64,000 nucleotides of DNA from Lepus europaeus. Taxonomy: Eukaryota > Chordata > Mammalia > Lagomorpha > Leporidae. A program made the position numbers and the translations under genes. The stretch covers positions 15,760,496 through 15,824,495 of the forward strand of contig NC_084829.1 in assembly GCF_033115175.1 (NCBI RefSeq). The letters are read 5' to 3'. Below, piece after piece: positions 1 to 12,338 of this stretch. Position 1 is the first letter of the stretch. Each line of letters begins with the position of its first letter. Under the pieces are notes generated by a model, which was not told the origin of the DNA, did no database searches, and saw nothing but the letters and a program-made list of their open reading frames with translations.

Positions 1-836
1 CCTGTCCTGACCACAGAGGGATGGAGGTGGTCCCAGGGCTTCTGTCCACATGTGTGCCAGCCTGCTGGATCAAGTCCTGTCTTCCCAACCAGATTTGATG
101 CCAGTGGAGTACACAGGTTTTTCTCTCTGATAAGATCTCTGGATCACAGGTAGGCACAATACCCACAATACCCATGATTGTGCTGGGTTCATAGGATAGT
201 CCTGCAGGTGGCACTTCCCTTCTGTAGGGATGGCTCTCCCTCCCCTTGCTTTGCAGGGTGGATGCAGCTGGCATGGTGGAGACTGTCTCCATCAGTTGCT
301 GTTGCAATTCTGGGGGTTCCCCCACTGACTGGAGAGTGACCCCAAAAATTGTGATGCACAGAAGCTGGGGTGGCTGCTACATGTTTATGTCCAAATATGG
401 TTCCAGCCCTCCCACTCCTGGCTGCAGGTCACTGTTGTGGGAGGGAGGGAGGAAGAGAGGAGAGAGAGGGAAAGACTGCCTCCACCCCCCTGCCCTGGTG
501 AGCAGTCACTCTACTCTCCTGAGGGATCTAAGCTCTCTCTCCAGCTATTTCAACAGTGGCAAAGGCCCACAAAGTCCAATCTCATCTGGTCTGCCAGTGC
601 GGGCACCTTCTTTCCCAAATCCGAGATGCTGAGTCTTCTGTTGTCTCCCTGTACCCTGCATATGTCTGCATTTTCCACACAGGTCAGGGCTGTTTCTGGT
701 GCTTTCACAGGATCTCCCCCTGCAGTTCCCTTGCAGCCTTACTCTGAGAGTACACTACTCCACTATTTTTATCTTAATTTCACCCCACATAAATCAGACT
801 GCCCTGTTGCTATTCTGTCATGTCATCTTGGAACAT
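1..836 (-). mobile_element. Degenerate L1 5' UTR, running off left edge
   Basis: Read on the minus strand, this begins near 836 with a sequence resembling the start of an L1 (a 'ccaagatg' motif) and continues leftwards as GC-rich 5' UTR. The same sequence recurs, diverged, about 1.6 kb to the right (compare 3-230 with 1665-1930: shared 'acagaggga', 'atccctggatcag'-like and 'gtagggatgg' blocks). No intact reading frame is present. Assignment rests on similarity to the neighbouring copy, which has ORF1-like sequence attached. Confidence 0.5.
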
Positions 837-2390
837 CTGCTCCAACTCTGATTTTACGTTTTCTATATTTTTTTTTGGTCTAAAATTTCCAAAAATTTTT
901 CTTCTAGTTCAGATATTCTTTGTTCTGCCTTGCCAAGTCTTCTGTTTAGGCTTTCCGCTACATTTTTTTATTTGATCTATTCAGTTCTTTATTTCTAATA
1001 TTTCATTTTGATTTCTCTTTAAAATCTGAATTTCATAGGAAAAATTTTCATTTATGTCACATGGTTTTTCTTCGTGAATTTCCTTCTGATTGCTTTTGAG
1101 TAATCCTATGATTAATTTTTTGAATTCCATTTCTGGCATTTCCTCAGTGTCTTCGTTATCACATTCTAATATTGAAATGTTATTTTACTCCTTTGAGGGG
1201 GGTTACGGTATCTTATTTTTTGAATGTATGCATTTTTTTGGTATTTGTGGAGGTAATTTTTTTCCCACTCTGTGGATTAGTGGAATGTGTTTTCAGTGAA
1301 TGCCGAAGTGTGTGGTGGGTAGCTCTGGTCAGTGCTCCAGGGTGGAACGAGTATCCAGCATAACACCAGAGTTGGGGTGGTAGCTCTCCTCTTATTAACA
1401 GAAGGGGGGTTGGTCATTGCTGTTGATGTCATCACTCCCTTCCTTTCTCTCCTTCAAGCTGAGCAATACCTGGGTATTTGTCCCCAGTGTGTTCAGTGCT
1501 CATCCGTGTGAATGATCTGCACAGTCCTCCCTCTGAGCATTGTTCCAGCTGCTATGAGCTGTCCCGAGAGTGTGGCTATACTCTGCCCTCTCTCAAGCAG
1601 TCACAGTGTTTTCACATTCTCCTTGATTGTGGGAGCCCTGGGTGCAGAGACAGAGTCCACTCCAACCCACTAGCTTGTCCTGTCTACAGAGGGACTGAAG
1701 GGTTCCCAGAGCAGCTGCCCATGTGTGTTTTGCTTGGGCCAATTGAGTCCGATTCCCCCAAGCCAGACTCAAAGCCTGTGGGGAATGTGAATTTTTCCTT
1801 CTGGTAAAATCCCTGGATCAGAGACCTGCACAATACCTGTCATCCCTAGCCCTAGCTGGGTGGGTACAAGAGTCCCCATGGGCAGTACTTAACTTTGTAG
1901 GGATGGTCCCACTCTCTGCCCATTGCTGGGTGGGTACAGTGGAGCTGGTGTTGCCACATTAACAAGGTTGGGGCAGACCCCCACCAGATGACTTGAACTG
2001 CTGTGGTTGCCCCTGCCAGCGGTCCCTACTAGCTGGTGGGCGCTGGTATGGAGGGCGAAGAAGTGGAGAGAGAGATGCATGCCCTTTTTTCCTTCCTCCC
2101 CTTGGGTCAGCAGTTGCCAAACTCCCCTGAGGGTTCTGGGTTGGAATCAGACACGGCGCAGTCTACTAGACTCTCGCCAAATCCGGCTGCTGGGTCCTTT
2201 GTTGTCTTCCTACTCATTTCTGTGCATCTGCACCTTCTCCTCAGCTCCAGGCCATTTCCAAGGCTTTCACAAGACCTCCCACTGCAGTTTTTCCCTGAGT
2301 GTACCTTCTCCACTTTTTTTCCTGCTCAGTTCTTGAAGCCTAGAGCAGACCTCCCTGTCACTATTCTACCACCTTGCTTTCCTCAAACAT
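837..2390 (-). mobile_element. Degenerate L1: ORF1 N-terminal part plus 5' UTR
   Basis: On the minus strand, 1240 to 840 reads as a broken, Asn/Lys/Glu-rich coiled-coil stretch typical of L1 ORF1, and 2390 to 1240 is the 5' UTR upstream of it. The element is old, with many stops. It ends abruptly at about 837, where the 5' end of another L1 in the same orientation begins. That suggests nested insertion or tandem duplication. Confidence 0.5.
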
Positions 2391-4902
2391 GTTCTGTGTA
2401 TGTGGTATTTGTCTCCATTTGGAAGGAAGTAATGAATTTAGAACTCCTCCCAGTAAATTTATATTCACATTGGCTTAGACATAAAAGAGCAGGTCTCATC
2501 AGGACCTGAAACACAGCCTGGTGCTTTTTCAGATAACACAGTGTGGGAATGTGGGTAGGAATGGAAGATTGAGGAATATGCTTGTCATGGAATGGAACCT
2601 AGAAACACACAGCTGCTTAGGAGCAGCAAATCAAAGTAGCAGAGAGAGAGATCTGAATTCCATTGTTTCAAACCTATAGGGGAAAAATCCCCAAAACCAC
2701 TTCTAGGAATCTGTAACCCTACTGGTGTGAAGTATTATACGATGACAAATCAGGGGAAGTGTGTATGTCTGGTAGTGAGGAATTCCTAATTTCCCAGAGG
2801 ATGGAGGCATGCAGGCAGTTTATGAAAGCCCCCTTCGAGGTAGCATTGCTTGGGAATAGGAGAGTTCAGTGATATTTCCCACTGATCATAACCTGAGCTT
2901 TTCTGTAGGACCATGAATTTGAATAGTACTTTACTTTCTCTCCTAGAAAATCCCATTGTCCCTCCCAAATCTGCAAATCTGTACATATGTGTTTTCCAAG
3001 AATTCTTCATCATTCCATATAAAGCTTTAGCAAGCATCTGTCAACAAAGGCATGCTCCATCCACCTGTGTGAAAATGTTCTCAGACAGCCATGCATAGCT
3101 TTATATTATTCACTTACTTGCAGTTTTCTAAATTAAACTGGGCTCCAAAGACTTCAATGGAAGTGAGAGGGCAGGCAACTCACTCTGCCACTGTTGGAAT
3201 AAGGAGATACCTTTTGCCCATTCAAGAGGTGTGGAAATGCCTGCATCTCTGTATTCTGTATTTATCTCTGTATTCTGTTAGCCTCTTGAATGCAGAAAAC
3301 TTGGCTGAGGGACCCACTTACTAATGGCGGTTACCATGGAGTGAAGGATTGAGCTAAAGTAGAAGGCTCTCTCCTCAGGCGGCTGTTCTGTCACTCTGGA
3401 GTTTTATGCTTTCTGTTCAACCCTTTGTCAGAGTTTTGTTTCTGGTCCCTTCACTTTCCTCCATCTCTATCTCCCTACCCTCAATTATACATATTATACA
3501 CTCTTTGGCCCCTATCTCTTCTTCCAACACTTCTTCCTCCTGCTGTCTGCCTAGGTATATCAGGCTTATGGCTGTGAGTGCTGAAATCCTGCCTGAATCC
3601 CGACATTTTTATGTACCTTTCCACTATAGTATGATAGTTATGTAACAACTAGACTGGGGTGCTATTTGCCCGTATGTTTGGATAATCTTCATTCTTGATA
3701 TCTTTGTGAATATTTCTAGATAAGTTTAACATATGAACAGGTGGACCTTGTAAAGGAAACTACTGAGGATTGGATAGAGCAAAAGGGCTGACCCCTCTAC
3801 CCTTGCTGCCTTAGAGCTGAGACATTAGATTTCCCCCTAAAATTCTGCTAGAATTTTTACCAGTGACTCTCCTGTTTCCTAAACCATCAAATGGAAGTCA
3901 TCATACATGGGAGCCTCTTAAATAGCTCGAGAATGCCAGTATCTGAACATTATCTTTTATATTCTACCAATATAGGTAAATGATGGATGGATGGTTAAGT
4001 AGATATATACATCTGGAGATGTCTGCAATCTATTGGTCTACTTACATTGACATTCCTGACCAAAAAAAGCAGTCAGAAGTCTTTTGAGAACCCTTAGGAC
4101 CCTGCATTGTCAGGAGTGTGGTTTTGTAAAGTTGACTGAAACTGCATCTGAACACACAGGCCTGCTGGGTAGATAAAGCAAATCACTGAAGAAGACAATG
4201 AACACAACAAAGCAGAGGACAAAGAAATGCTGTCTCTCAATTTTATTAGTACATGACTTATATTTTGAAGATATAATCATCTGTCTTGGCCTTTTAAATT
4301 TACTTTGAAAGCATGTCTTGTTTCCCAGAAAATATCTTTCCCAATGAAGCATCAGTGTCTTATTTCCCCTTAGCCCTGCATCATCTCTGACCACCCACAA
4401 ATAATTAACTACATCAGGAAGCTATCTTTGTGGAGTGGATAGAGCAGCATGGTTGTTAGACAACTATCCCAAGAGTTAAAGCAGTAAATTGAATGTCAGT
4501 ATCCTTAGATATTTATAATCCACATATACATGTTGGGAAAAAGAAATCTGTTTCAATGGTCTTGTTTCTCACAAAAGTACAGAAGAACTTCCATTGTCAA
4601 ATCCTAGATTTGCCAGAGTGATGTGGTATTTTGAAAGTTGGGGATTCTTTAACTGTGTCATTCTCATCCATTTCCCTCCACCAGAAGTTTCTGGGAAAGG
4701 ACAGGAACCTTCAAAACCATATACCTCCTTAAATGCCATGCCATCTCTTTAAATGGAGTGGAACCAAGATGGGTAAAAAGGTATGTGATTTCCCAGTGTT
4801 ATTAAATTTATCATTTGCTCTCTTCAGGAAACAGCTTGAGAATAGTGACTTTCCTGAAGTCCATGGTCTTTTGTCATTGGTCACAATGCCCTGGATTCCC
4901 TA
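2391..4902. other. Unrecognised non-repeat sequence
   Basis: I see no convincing gene, RNA or named repeat here. The reading frames present are short, lack family resemblance and have no codon bias. It may be single-copy intergenic DNA or very old repeat. Confidence 0.4.
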
Positions 4903-5196
4903 ATGTTTGATTTTTCCTTGGAACAAGAAACATATGACCACTGTTACTACTACCTTCAGGGGGATCTACACTTGGTGGTGGGGGGTCATTATGACATCAC
5001 ATTTGATTATTGTGAGGCTGATGCTGGAGAGACACTAACTGGGATTCCCAATGCCAGCCTTAATCCATTTCACACGCACAAGTCTGTGGTTACAAACTGC
5101 ATCAGATCCTTCCTTGAACATTTGAGGGAACTGAGGGTCAGGGCAGTAAAGAAGCTTGCCAAGGTGACACAGATGAGTGGCATTGGAATCTCCTAA
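4903..5196 (+). other. Unrecognised 97-codon open frame
   Basis: The frame runs from an ATG at 4903 to TAA at 5194-5196. It is rich in aromatic and acidic residues near the start and basic near the end. I do not recognise the product. There is no signal peptide, no transmembrane segment and no obvious splice context. It could be a chance frame or a fragment of a processed pseudogene. It is listed because it does not coincide with a recognised repeat. Confidence 0.12.
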
Positions 5197-5508
5197 CGGT
5201 AAGGTCCTCACAGCATTCTGTGTTTCTGTATTTCATAAAATGTTAGCAGAGGAACAATTCTTCTTCACTCAAGTTTCATCATGCAAAACCAATTGGCATA
5301 TACTATTGCAAATGTGAGTGATTCCAAGTAGTTGACCAACAAGATAACCTAAACTATGGAATTTTATTGGAAAAAAAGGCCACAGGTATCTCTGATGATG
5401 GAGAAAGGAGGAGAAACACCCCAGATACTTCAGTGTAAGAATGAATATTGGATGCCAACTTCCTGACATATTCTTGGCTCTCCTGGTGTTGGTACATGTC
5501 ACAATTTT

Positions 5509-5724
5509 TTTTTTGACAGGCAGAGTGGACAGTGAGAGAGAGACAGAGAGAAAGGTCTTCCTTTTGCCGTTGGTTCACCCTCCGATGGCCGCCGCGGTAG
5601 GTGCGCTGTGGCCGGCGCACCGCGCTGATCCGATGGCAGGAGCCAGGTGCTTATCCTGGTCTCCCATGGGGTGCAGGGCCCAAGAACTTGGGCCATCCTC
5701 CACTGCACTCCCTGGCCACAGCAG
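5509..5724 (-). mobile_element. C-repeat SINE, 5'-truncated
   Basis: The minus-strand C repeat shows the 'ttgacaggcagagtggacag' start that is the complement of the SINE tail, then the conserved body. The tRNA-like head is missing. Target duplication: 'acatgtcacaatttt' at 5494-5508 and, with one change, at 5725-5739. Confidence 0.93.
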
Positions 5725-5739
5725 ACATGTCGCAATTTT

Positions 5740-7330
5740 TATAACTTGTACCCAAATATCTGAACCTGAGTAGCTTACATAAAGCTTTGCTGTGCATAAT
5801 TCTGAAAGCCGGGGTGTCCAGGATTGGGCAGTCAATGATAGGCAGTCCTGCTGCCTCATCTCATGACAGAAAGTGGAGTGTCACTGGAGGGGAGTGAAGA
5901 AGGCAAACAGCAGGAGTCAGCCTGGCCTTATCCCAACCTACTCTTGTGTTGACAAATCCAGTCCTAGAGGAGTGAGAACTCAATGATGGGAAAAATGTAT
6001 TAATCTTTTATCAGTGTCCCATTGCCACGCCTGACACCCTCTACTCTTACAGAATTAAGGTTTCAACCCATGAACGTTTGGACTATTCAAACTAGAGCAC
6101 CGTTTAACCCTTATCCATTTTTTGGGAGAAACATTTTATGGTTGACTTTTGTGACATGTAGGAGTCAAAGGATGGGGAAAAATTATGAAAATACTTTTGC
6201 ACACAGAGTTTACTATAGAGATGATATGAAGGGCTGCTTGCAGACTTGAAGCACACCAAAATATCATGTAGTGAATAAATTTGGGAACAAGGATATCAAC
6301 CCCTGAAAAATTTACTTCTGTAAGGTGGTTGGCCCCTGAGGCCAGGCATATTTAGTAAAAAGAAATAACAAAATGCCTCTGGTTGGATGTAGAAGTATGA
6401 GGTTTGGAATACCTAGCAGATATTAATGTCATAGGAATAAATATTGTTTCCATCTGGCTTCCAAGATCCAGGCAGGCTGGTCTTCAACTGCGAAAAGCAC
6501 CATCATATTTAATAGGATGTGTAGTATCATACCTTTACTTTTCTTATAATAGCATATTGCCACCCAGTCAGTTTTCCTATACAGGTATATAATTGGTTGC
6601 CTCATAGCCGAAGGAAGGAGAGACTCCTCTCAAACTTTTCTTTATCACCAACTCATTAATAGGAGAGATGCAAAAAATGGACCAGTGTTGGTTTAGTTGT
6701 AGAATTCATCTGCTGCACAGTCAGTTGTAATTTCATTTGATTGATTTGATATTCTGTATTTGGTTTTGACCCTCCTTTTATCTTATCTTGATAGGTTTGG
6801 GAGGAAGGCCCTGTCTTGCTTGCTTGAAAGATCAGGTAAGTGTGGAACAAAGGCATCGAAGCCAAAGCCCTGACACCAGGAGCATTCCTGGGGTTGCCGA
6901 GGGCATTGTTCATAGGGGAAGTAGAAAAACCAGGCTTCTCTTCATCCTGACTCTGCTTTCACATTGTTTGTTGCTGTTAGACATATTGTGCAGCATTAAT
7001 CTTCACAGCACTAGGGACAGGAATAGTTACTCTCAAACTCATATGCTGTGGGGCACCTCTGTCTTTGGGGTTGGGCAAAGTCCTTTGCCTGCTCCACCTG
7101 AGACTCTTGGATCAGACTGGGCAAGGACATAGCATGAATAGAATTGGAAGATATCTAAACTGACTTCAACTGCCCAACTCTTGAGGAAGCAGGTAATGTA
7201 GCCATTTCTCTACACTCTCAGTGGTGGGGACAGTCTCTTTGAAACTATAGTAGGGATTACAACGTTAATATGTCAGTTGTAACCTTTCCTAGTTTTCACC
7301 CAAGTGATGGAAAAACTAATATTTAATGTA
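5740..7330. other. Unrecognised intergenic sequence
   Basis: No gene, RNA or named repeat recognised. Short open frames here have no family resemblance. Confidence 0.4.
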
Positions 7331-7640
7331 GGCCGGCGCCGTGGCTCAACAGGCTAATCCTCCGCCTTGCGGCACTGGCACACCGGGTTCTAGTCCCAGC
7401 TGGGGCACCAGATTCTATCCCAGTTGCCCCTCTTCCAGGCCAGCTCTCTGCTATGGCCCAGGAAGCCAGTGGAGGATGGGCCCTGCACCCATGTGGGAGA
7501 CTGGGAGAAGCACCTGGCTCCTGGCTTCGGATCAGCGCAGTGCACCAGCCGCAGCGGCCATTAGAGGGTGAACCAATGGCAAAAAGGAAGACCTTTCTCT
7601 CTGTCTCTCTCTCTCACTATCCACTCTGCCTGTCAAAAAA
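7331..7640 (+). mobile_element. C-repeat SINE, full length
   Basis: A complete plus-strand copy: tRNA-related head 'ggccggcgccgtggctcaac', a B-box-like 'ggttctagtcc', body, a CT-rich stretch near 7588-7618 and 'ctgtcaaaaa' tail. The target duplication is not clear because the flanks are AT-rich. Confidence 0.95.
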
Positions 7641-8019
7641 AAATTAATTTAAACATAGCCCTCCATGTATGTATTGTGCCACATCTGGAAAGTCAATGAA
7701 CTATGCCTTAGACTATTTGTAGGATCATGTTTAGCCCTGTAAGTAACCCTGCCTCCTTAGAGTTCCACAGGAGCTCCAAGTCTACACTGGTCAGGAAGCC
7801 ACTTCCACCTCTAGCTTGCAGAAGAAATCTGAAAGATTTGCTGAGTTGATGTGCCAACCACAAAGTCCAGTCCATTCTCCTTAACATTTGTGCATCACAA
7901 TATATAGTATTGAATAGCATGGACATTAATATGCATCTGCATGATGTGTACATTGATATAAGATAGGAATAGTTCAACTGGAAGAATTTCCCTCCTTGAA
8001 TAACCCCATTGCTAAATTA
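7641..8019. other. Unrecognised spacer between two SINEs
   Basis: No feature recognised in this short AT-rich interval. Confidence 0.4.
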
Positions 8020-8031
8020 AGATAAAAATCT

Positions 8032-8383
8032 AGGCCAGCGCTGCGCCGCAGCTCAATAGGCTAATCCTCCGCCTTGCGGTGCCGGCACACTGGGTTTAGT
8101 CTCTGGTCGGGGCGCCAGATTCTGTCCCGGTTGCCCCTCTTCCAGTCCAGCTCTTTGCTGTGGCCCGGGAGGCAGTGGTGGACGGCCCAAGTTCCTGGGC
8201 CCTGCACCCGCATGGGATACTAGGAGAAGCACCTGGCTCCTGGCTTCGGATCAGCGTGGTGCACCGGCCGCAGCAGCCATTGGAGGGTGAACCAACGGAA
8301 AAGGAAGACCTTTCTCTCGGTCTCTTTCTCTCTCACTGTCCACTCTCCCTGTTAAAAAACAAAACAAAACAAAACAAAAAAAG
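8032..8383 (+). mobile_element. C-repeat SINE, full length
   Basis: A complete plus-strand copy with a (CAAAA)-type tail at 8358-8383. Target duplication: 'agataaaaatct' at 8020-8031 and 'agataaaaacct' at 8384-8395 (one change). Confidence 0.95.
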
Positions 8384-8499
8384 AGATAAAAACCTGAAGA
8401 GTGGGAAGAGAAAGGAGAATGCATTCAAGTATTTTTTATGCAAATGATTGTGTTTTATTTGATGGCATCAATATTTTACAAATAAATTTTGGATTGCAG

Positions 8500-11216
8500 G
8501 TTAAAACAAATAGAGCCCAGATTTCACTTCCAGCAGGCTTCTATGACCAGGGAGTCCCAGATCACAAAGAAAAACACAGACAAGATGGGAGAAGCCAAGA
8601 AGATAAAGTGAAAAAACAAAACAAAACAAAGACTATGGGACATATGAGAGAAGCCAGACACCACTGTCTCCAACCACAAGGCATAGCAAGTTGCTGCTGT
8701 GAGCCTTCATCTATACAGGCTAAGGTAGGAAAAAAAACTGCACACCCCACTCCTCACAATTTTAGCTAAGATGGAATTTCATAAGCACCCAGTGGTTTTT
8801 TTTTTCCTTCAGCCTGGAGAGCTAATTGAGATCTGAGTAACTACCAGGCATGGAGTAGGGAAGCTACCTTGCTTCCTTCCCCTCTGCCAATCCCACAAAG
8901 TACCGTATTTACCCAGCACATCTGTGTTCTCCAACCAACATTATCCTCAGAGACAGAGCAGTGGACTGATCCCTCAGTTGTGAGAGATTTTCTTGCATCC
9001 ACCCCAGAGTTATGCTCATTCACTCTATGTGGGAAGCAGCCCATAAAAAAATCTGCTCTCACCTGGCAGATCAGGGTAATGACCCCACTAACACCAGGAC
9101 TGGAACAATTTGTTCTAAACTTCTTGGTGCCACTGGAATCTACCCAGTGGACATAGGGAATAACTTACCTGTACTCCACCACTCTGGGTTCATACCTGCC
9201 AGAGTAAAATGTCCTTTCTACCTTGGAGTCACCCTGCAGGATCAGAACAGGATCCAGCTTCACATCCCCTGGTCCTGAGATTGTTGTCATTATAAACCAC
9301 AACACCAGTTAGACTCACCACGCAGAACCTGAGGAAGGCTCCATCCATATCACACAGTTCTAGAATCATAGTAATTGGTACCATAAGCTCAGGTATAACT
9401 CAGGCTTGCCAGGAGGACAAGGGGGCAGCCACTCCTGTCTCCTTCAGTGATAAGAACAAGATCCTGGCTATCAAATTTGCCAGAGACTGACCTCTCTGTG
9501 GACCAAAAATATACATCCTAGGAAACCCCTATTCATCTCAATGCCGCACCTCTACCCCAAAAATCTGCAGCAAACTAGTCCACTGGGTCCCTATTAGACA
9601 CAGCTGACATTAAGAAAATCAGATTACATTCATGGGCTCATCTAGAACCAAAGTCACAGCAACAAGCCAAGTATACCCTGCACACCAGCTAAACCATAAA
9701 CTATCCCATTAAAAATACTCCATAAAAAAGAAAGGATAATTGTACCAGATGGGGTGATGTGTCAACATAGGGACACAGGAGATATGCAGAATATCTCCAA
9801 AGGAACACAATACTCAAGAATTCAGTCCTAAACTGAAGGAAATATATGAATTGACACAGAGCATTCAAAATAATGAGTATAGAGAAATTTAATTAGATGC
9901 AGGAAAATGTAGCTATAGAACTCAGCAAGAAGAAACAAATAGGGGTTTTGGTTATGAAATCTTCAACCAGTGAAATTAAATAATTGAGAGCTTACTAAGT
10001 AGAATAGACCAATGGGAGGAAATAATTTCTGATCTTAAAGACAAGACTTTGGAAACAACCCAATCAAAAATGAAAAAAATCTACACATAACAGGGGATAC
10101 CATTAAATGACCAAATATTCATATTATAGTTATTCCTAAAGGAGAAGAAAAGGAAAAAGCCATTGAGAACCTCCTAAATGAAACAACTGAAAATTTCCAA
10201 GGTCTTGAAAGAGACATGGACGTCCAGATACCAAAAGCTCCAAGGACCCCAAGCAGACTCAACTGAAAATAGAAATTGCCAAAAGGTAAAGATTAGTAGA
10301 GTCTAAAAACAGGAAGAGTAATCTGTAAATTATATATAAAGGAAAACCAATTAGATTAATATCAGACTTCTCAGTAGAAACCCTACAGGCCAGAGTAGAA
10401 TGGGATGATATATTCAAGGTTTCAAAAGAAAAGAAAATCCAACCAAGAATGTTATATCCAGTGAAGCTATCCTTCAAAAGTGAAGGAGAAATAAAGTATT
10501 TTCTAGATAAGCAAGAGCTGAGAGAATTCACCCCACCAGAACAGCCTCAACTCTCAAGTTAGAAGACACAGACTGGCTGAATGGATTAAAAACAAAACCC
10601 ATTACTTACTGCCTACAAGAAACATCTCACCAACAAAGATACACACAGACTGAAAGTGAAAGGATGGAAAAAGATATTCCATACTAAAAAAAAGCTGGTG
10701 TAGCCATCCTAATATCAAAATAGACTTTAACACAAAAACTGTTAAGAGATAAAGAAATGATTAAAGGATCAATTCAATAGAAAGATATAATGATTATAAA
10801 CATGCACCTAATTACAGGGCACCTGGCTAATTAAAAAGAAGTATTAAGGGACTTAAAGGGAGACTTAGATGCCAATACAATAGTAATGGGGAATTCAAAA
10901 CCCCACTTTCTGCAATGGACAGATCAAGCAGAAAATCAGCAAGGAAACAGATTTAATTGACACTGTAGACCAAATGGATTGAGCTGATTTCTACAGAATT
11001 TTTCATGCTACAGTTGAAGAATACACCTTCTCACCAGTGCATGGAACTTTCTCTCAGATTGACCACATACTAGGCCATAAAGCAAGTTTCACCAAATTAA
11101 AAAAAAAAATCATACCATGTATCTTCTTGGACCACATGGAATGAAGCTGGAAATCAGCAACACAGAAATCTCTACAACATGTGCAAACACATGGCAACTG
11201 AAAAACATGCTCCTGA
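8500..11216 (+). mobile_element. Old L1, 5' half (5' UTR, ORF1 and start of ORF2)
   Basis: The start is approximate. A 5' UTR-like stretch is followed by broken ORF1 (around 9760-10520; the C-terminal region resembles ORF1 at 28848-29771) and by the beginning of ORF2 (10555-11216; the endonuclease region aligns with 21400-22110 of the intact copy). Frameshifts and stops are frequent. It breaks at 11216, where an endogenous retrovirus is inserted, and resumes at 16239. This older L1 layer is the host for the retrovirus and for a C repeat at 18014. Confidence 0.8.
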
Positions 11217-11602
11217 TGTGACAGGGCAACCTAAGAAATTTGCAAAAATTTGTAACTTAAAATTTTTTCCACAGGACATATGATTCCTCGATATAGTTAG
11301 ATTTGCCTAACCGCGTTGGAGCAGAAACTGTTCCTTGAGACAAAAAAAGTTACAAATGCGGTCTGCTCATCTGGATGTAACCTGCATATTTCTTGCTTCT
11401 GTCCTTTGGCTTGCTTGCTTCTTTCATAATGACCAAGGCCACCAGGATGTGGTTTCTGCCTTTAAAATTGCCACACAATTGCAACTTGGGGCTGTTTTCT
11501 GTGGACTATGCTCTGTCAGTAGGCAGTCACCAGCTGGCTAATAATGACTCCTAATTTGACCTGAAAAGTCTCTCTGTGTTTTAATCTCTGAACCCCACAA
11601 CA
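11217..11602 (+). repeat. 5' LTR of the endogenous retrovirus
   Basis: A 386-bp repeat matching 15869-16238 along its length, with scattered substitutions and small gaps. It starts TG and ends CA. The polyadenylation hexamer position reads 'aataat' here and 'aataaa' in the 3' LTR. Confidence 0.93.
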
Positions 11603-11604
11603 TT

Positions 11605-11622
11605 TGGAGGCCCCAGCGAGAT
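11605..11622 (+). other. Retroviral primer-binding site, possibly tRNA-Thr type
   Basis: It lies two bases after the 5' LTR. Its first ten bases (TGGAGGCCCC) are complementary to what I recall of the tRNA-Thr 3' end, and the rest matches partly. The position is right; the tRNA identity is inference. Confidence 0.65.
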
Positions 11623-12338
11623 CTTCCCCTGTCTCTCTTGGAACAGTGGAGCTAGCTCTGACACTATGGTGTAGCCCAAGGAAGAGGCTCAGAGGGAAGC
11701 CACTGAGAGATGTTTCTTGGCCCTGGGCTGACTTCTCACACTTTCACACAGTTTCTTGGAGTCTTTGCTAAATTTAAGTCAAAAGAGTCATCTGACACCT
11801 CACTGGTGAGTAGAAATCATTTTTCCTAGTTTCTGGTCTGTGGGTTGACCTGTCTGCAGTTGTTGGGTGACTAGAAACAGCATTACTTCCACAACCAGGT
11901 CTGAGTTCGAGACACCATCTCAGATTCTGGTCTTGGTTGAGTCTAATTTGTGTAAGGGGTTGTTTGTTCCTTCTGTTTTGGTGTGTTGGTGTTGTCATAG
12001 AGATGGGGCAAGAATCACCCCTCCCTGCTGATCTACCTTTGGGCTATATCTTAGCAGCACACTCTTTGACTTTACTAAAATTATCTAAGTCTTTTGGTTT
12101 TTACTTTAAATGCTTTTGATTCCCAGTTCTTCTGTGCATGAGAAGGGCCTACCTTTGACATCTGGTGGCTGCCAGAGGAACTATTAATCTTTCTATATAG
12201 CTCTGCAGGTCCATAATATGATTTGTGGGAAGCCTGCCTATCCTGACTAGATCCTGTATATTGAGATCTGGATAGATTTCTTTTCTAATCCCTCATCTTG
12301 ATTAAAAGCTTGCCCCCCCCCAAAAAAGGTAAAAGTGC

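Noticed and set aside
246-883. Overlapping frames of 60-150 codons at the left edge, and similar ones at 1478-2509
   Set aside because: They lie in GC-rich L1 5' UTR-like sequence, in several frames at once, with no family resemblance.
5354-5859. Frames through C repeats (also at 7341, 8160, 18014, 32021, 37373, 42095, 42612, 45604, 60329)
   Set aside because: All are translations of the SINE body in various frames, recognisable by the recurring Trp/Pro/Ser/Leu-rich pattern.
7331-7400. tRNA-like head of the C repeat as a tRNA gene
   Set aside because: Box-like motifs are part of the SINE's internal promoter; no complete cloverleaf or anticodon arm is expected, and the same sequence recurs in every copy.
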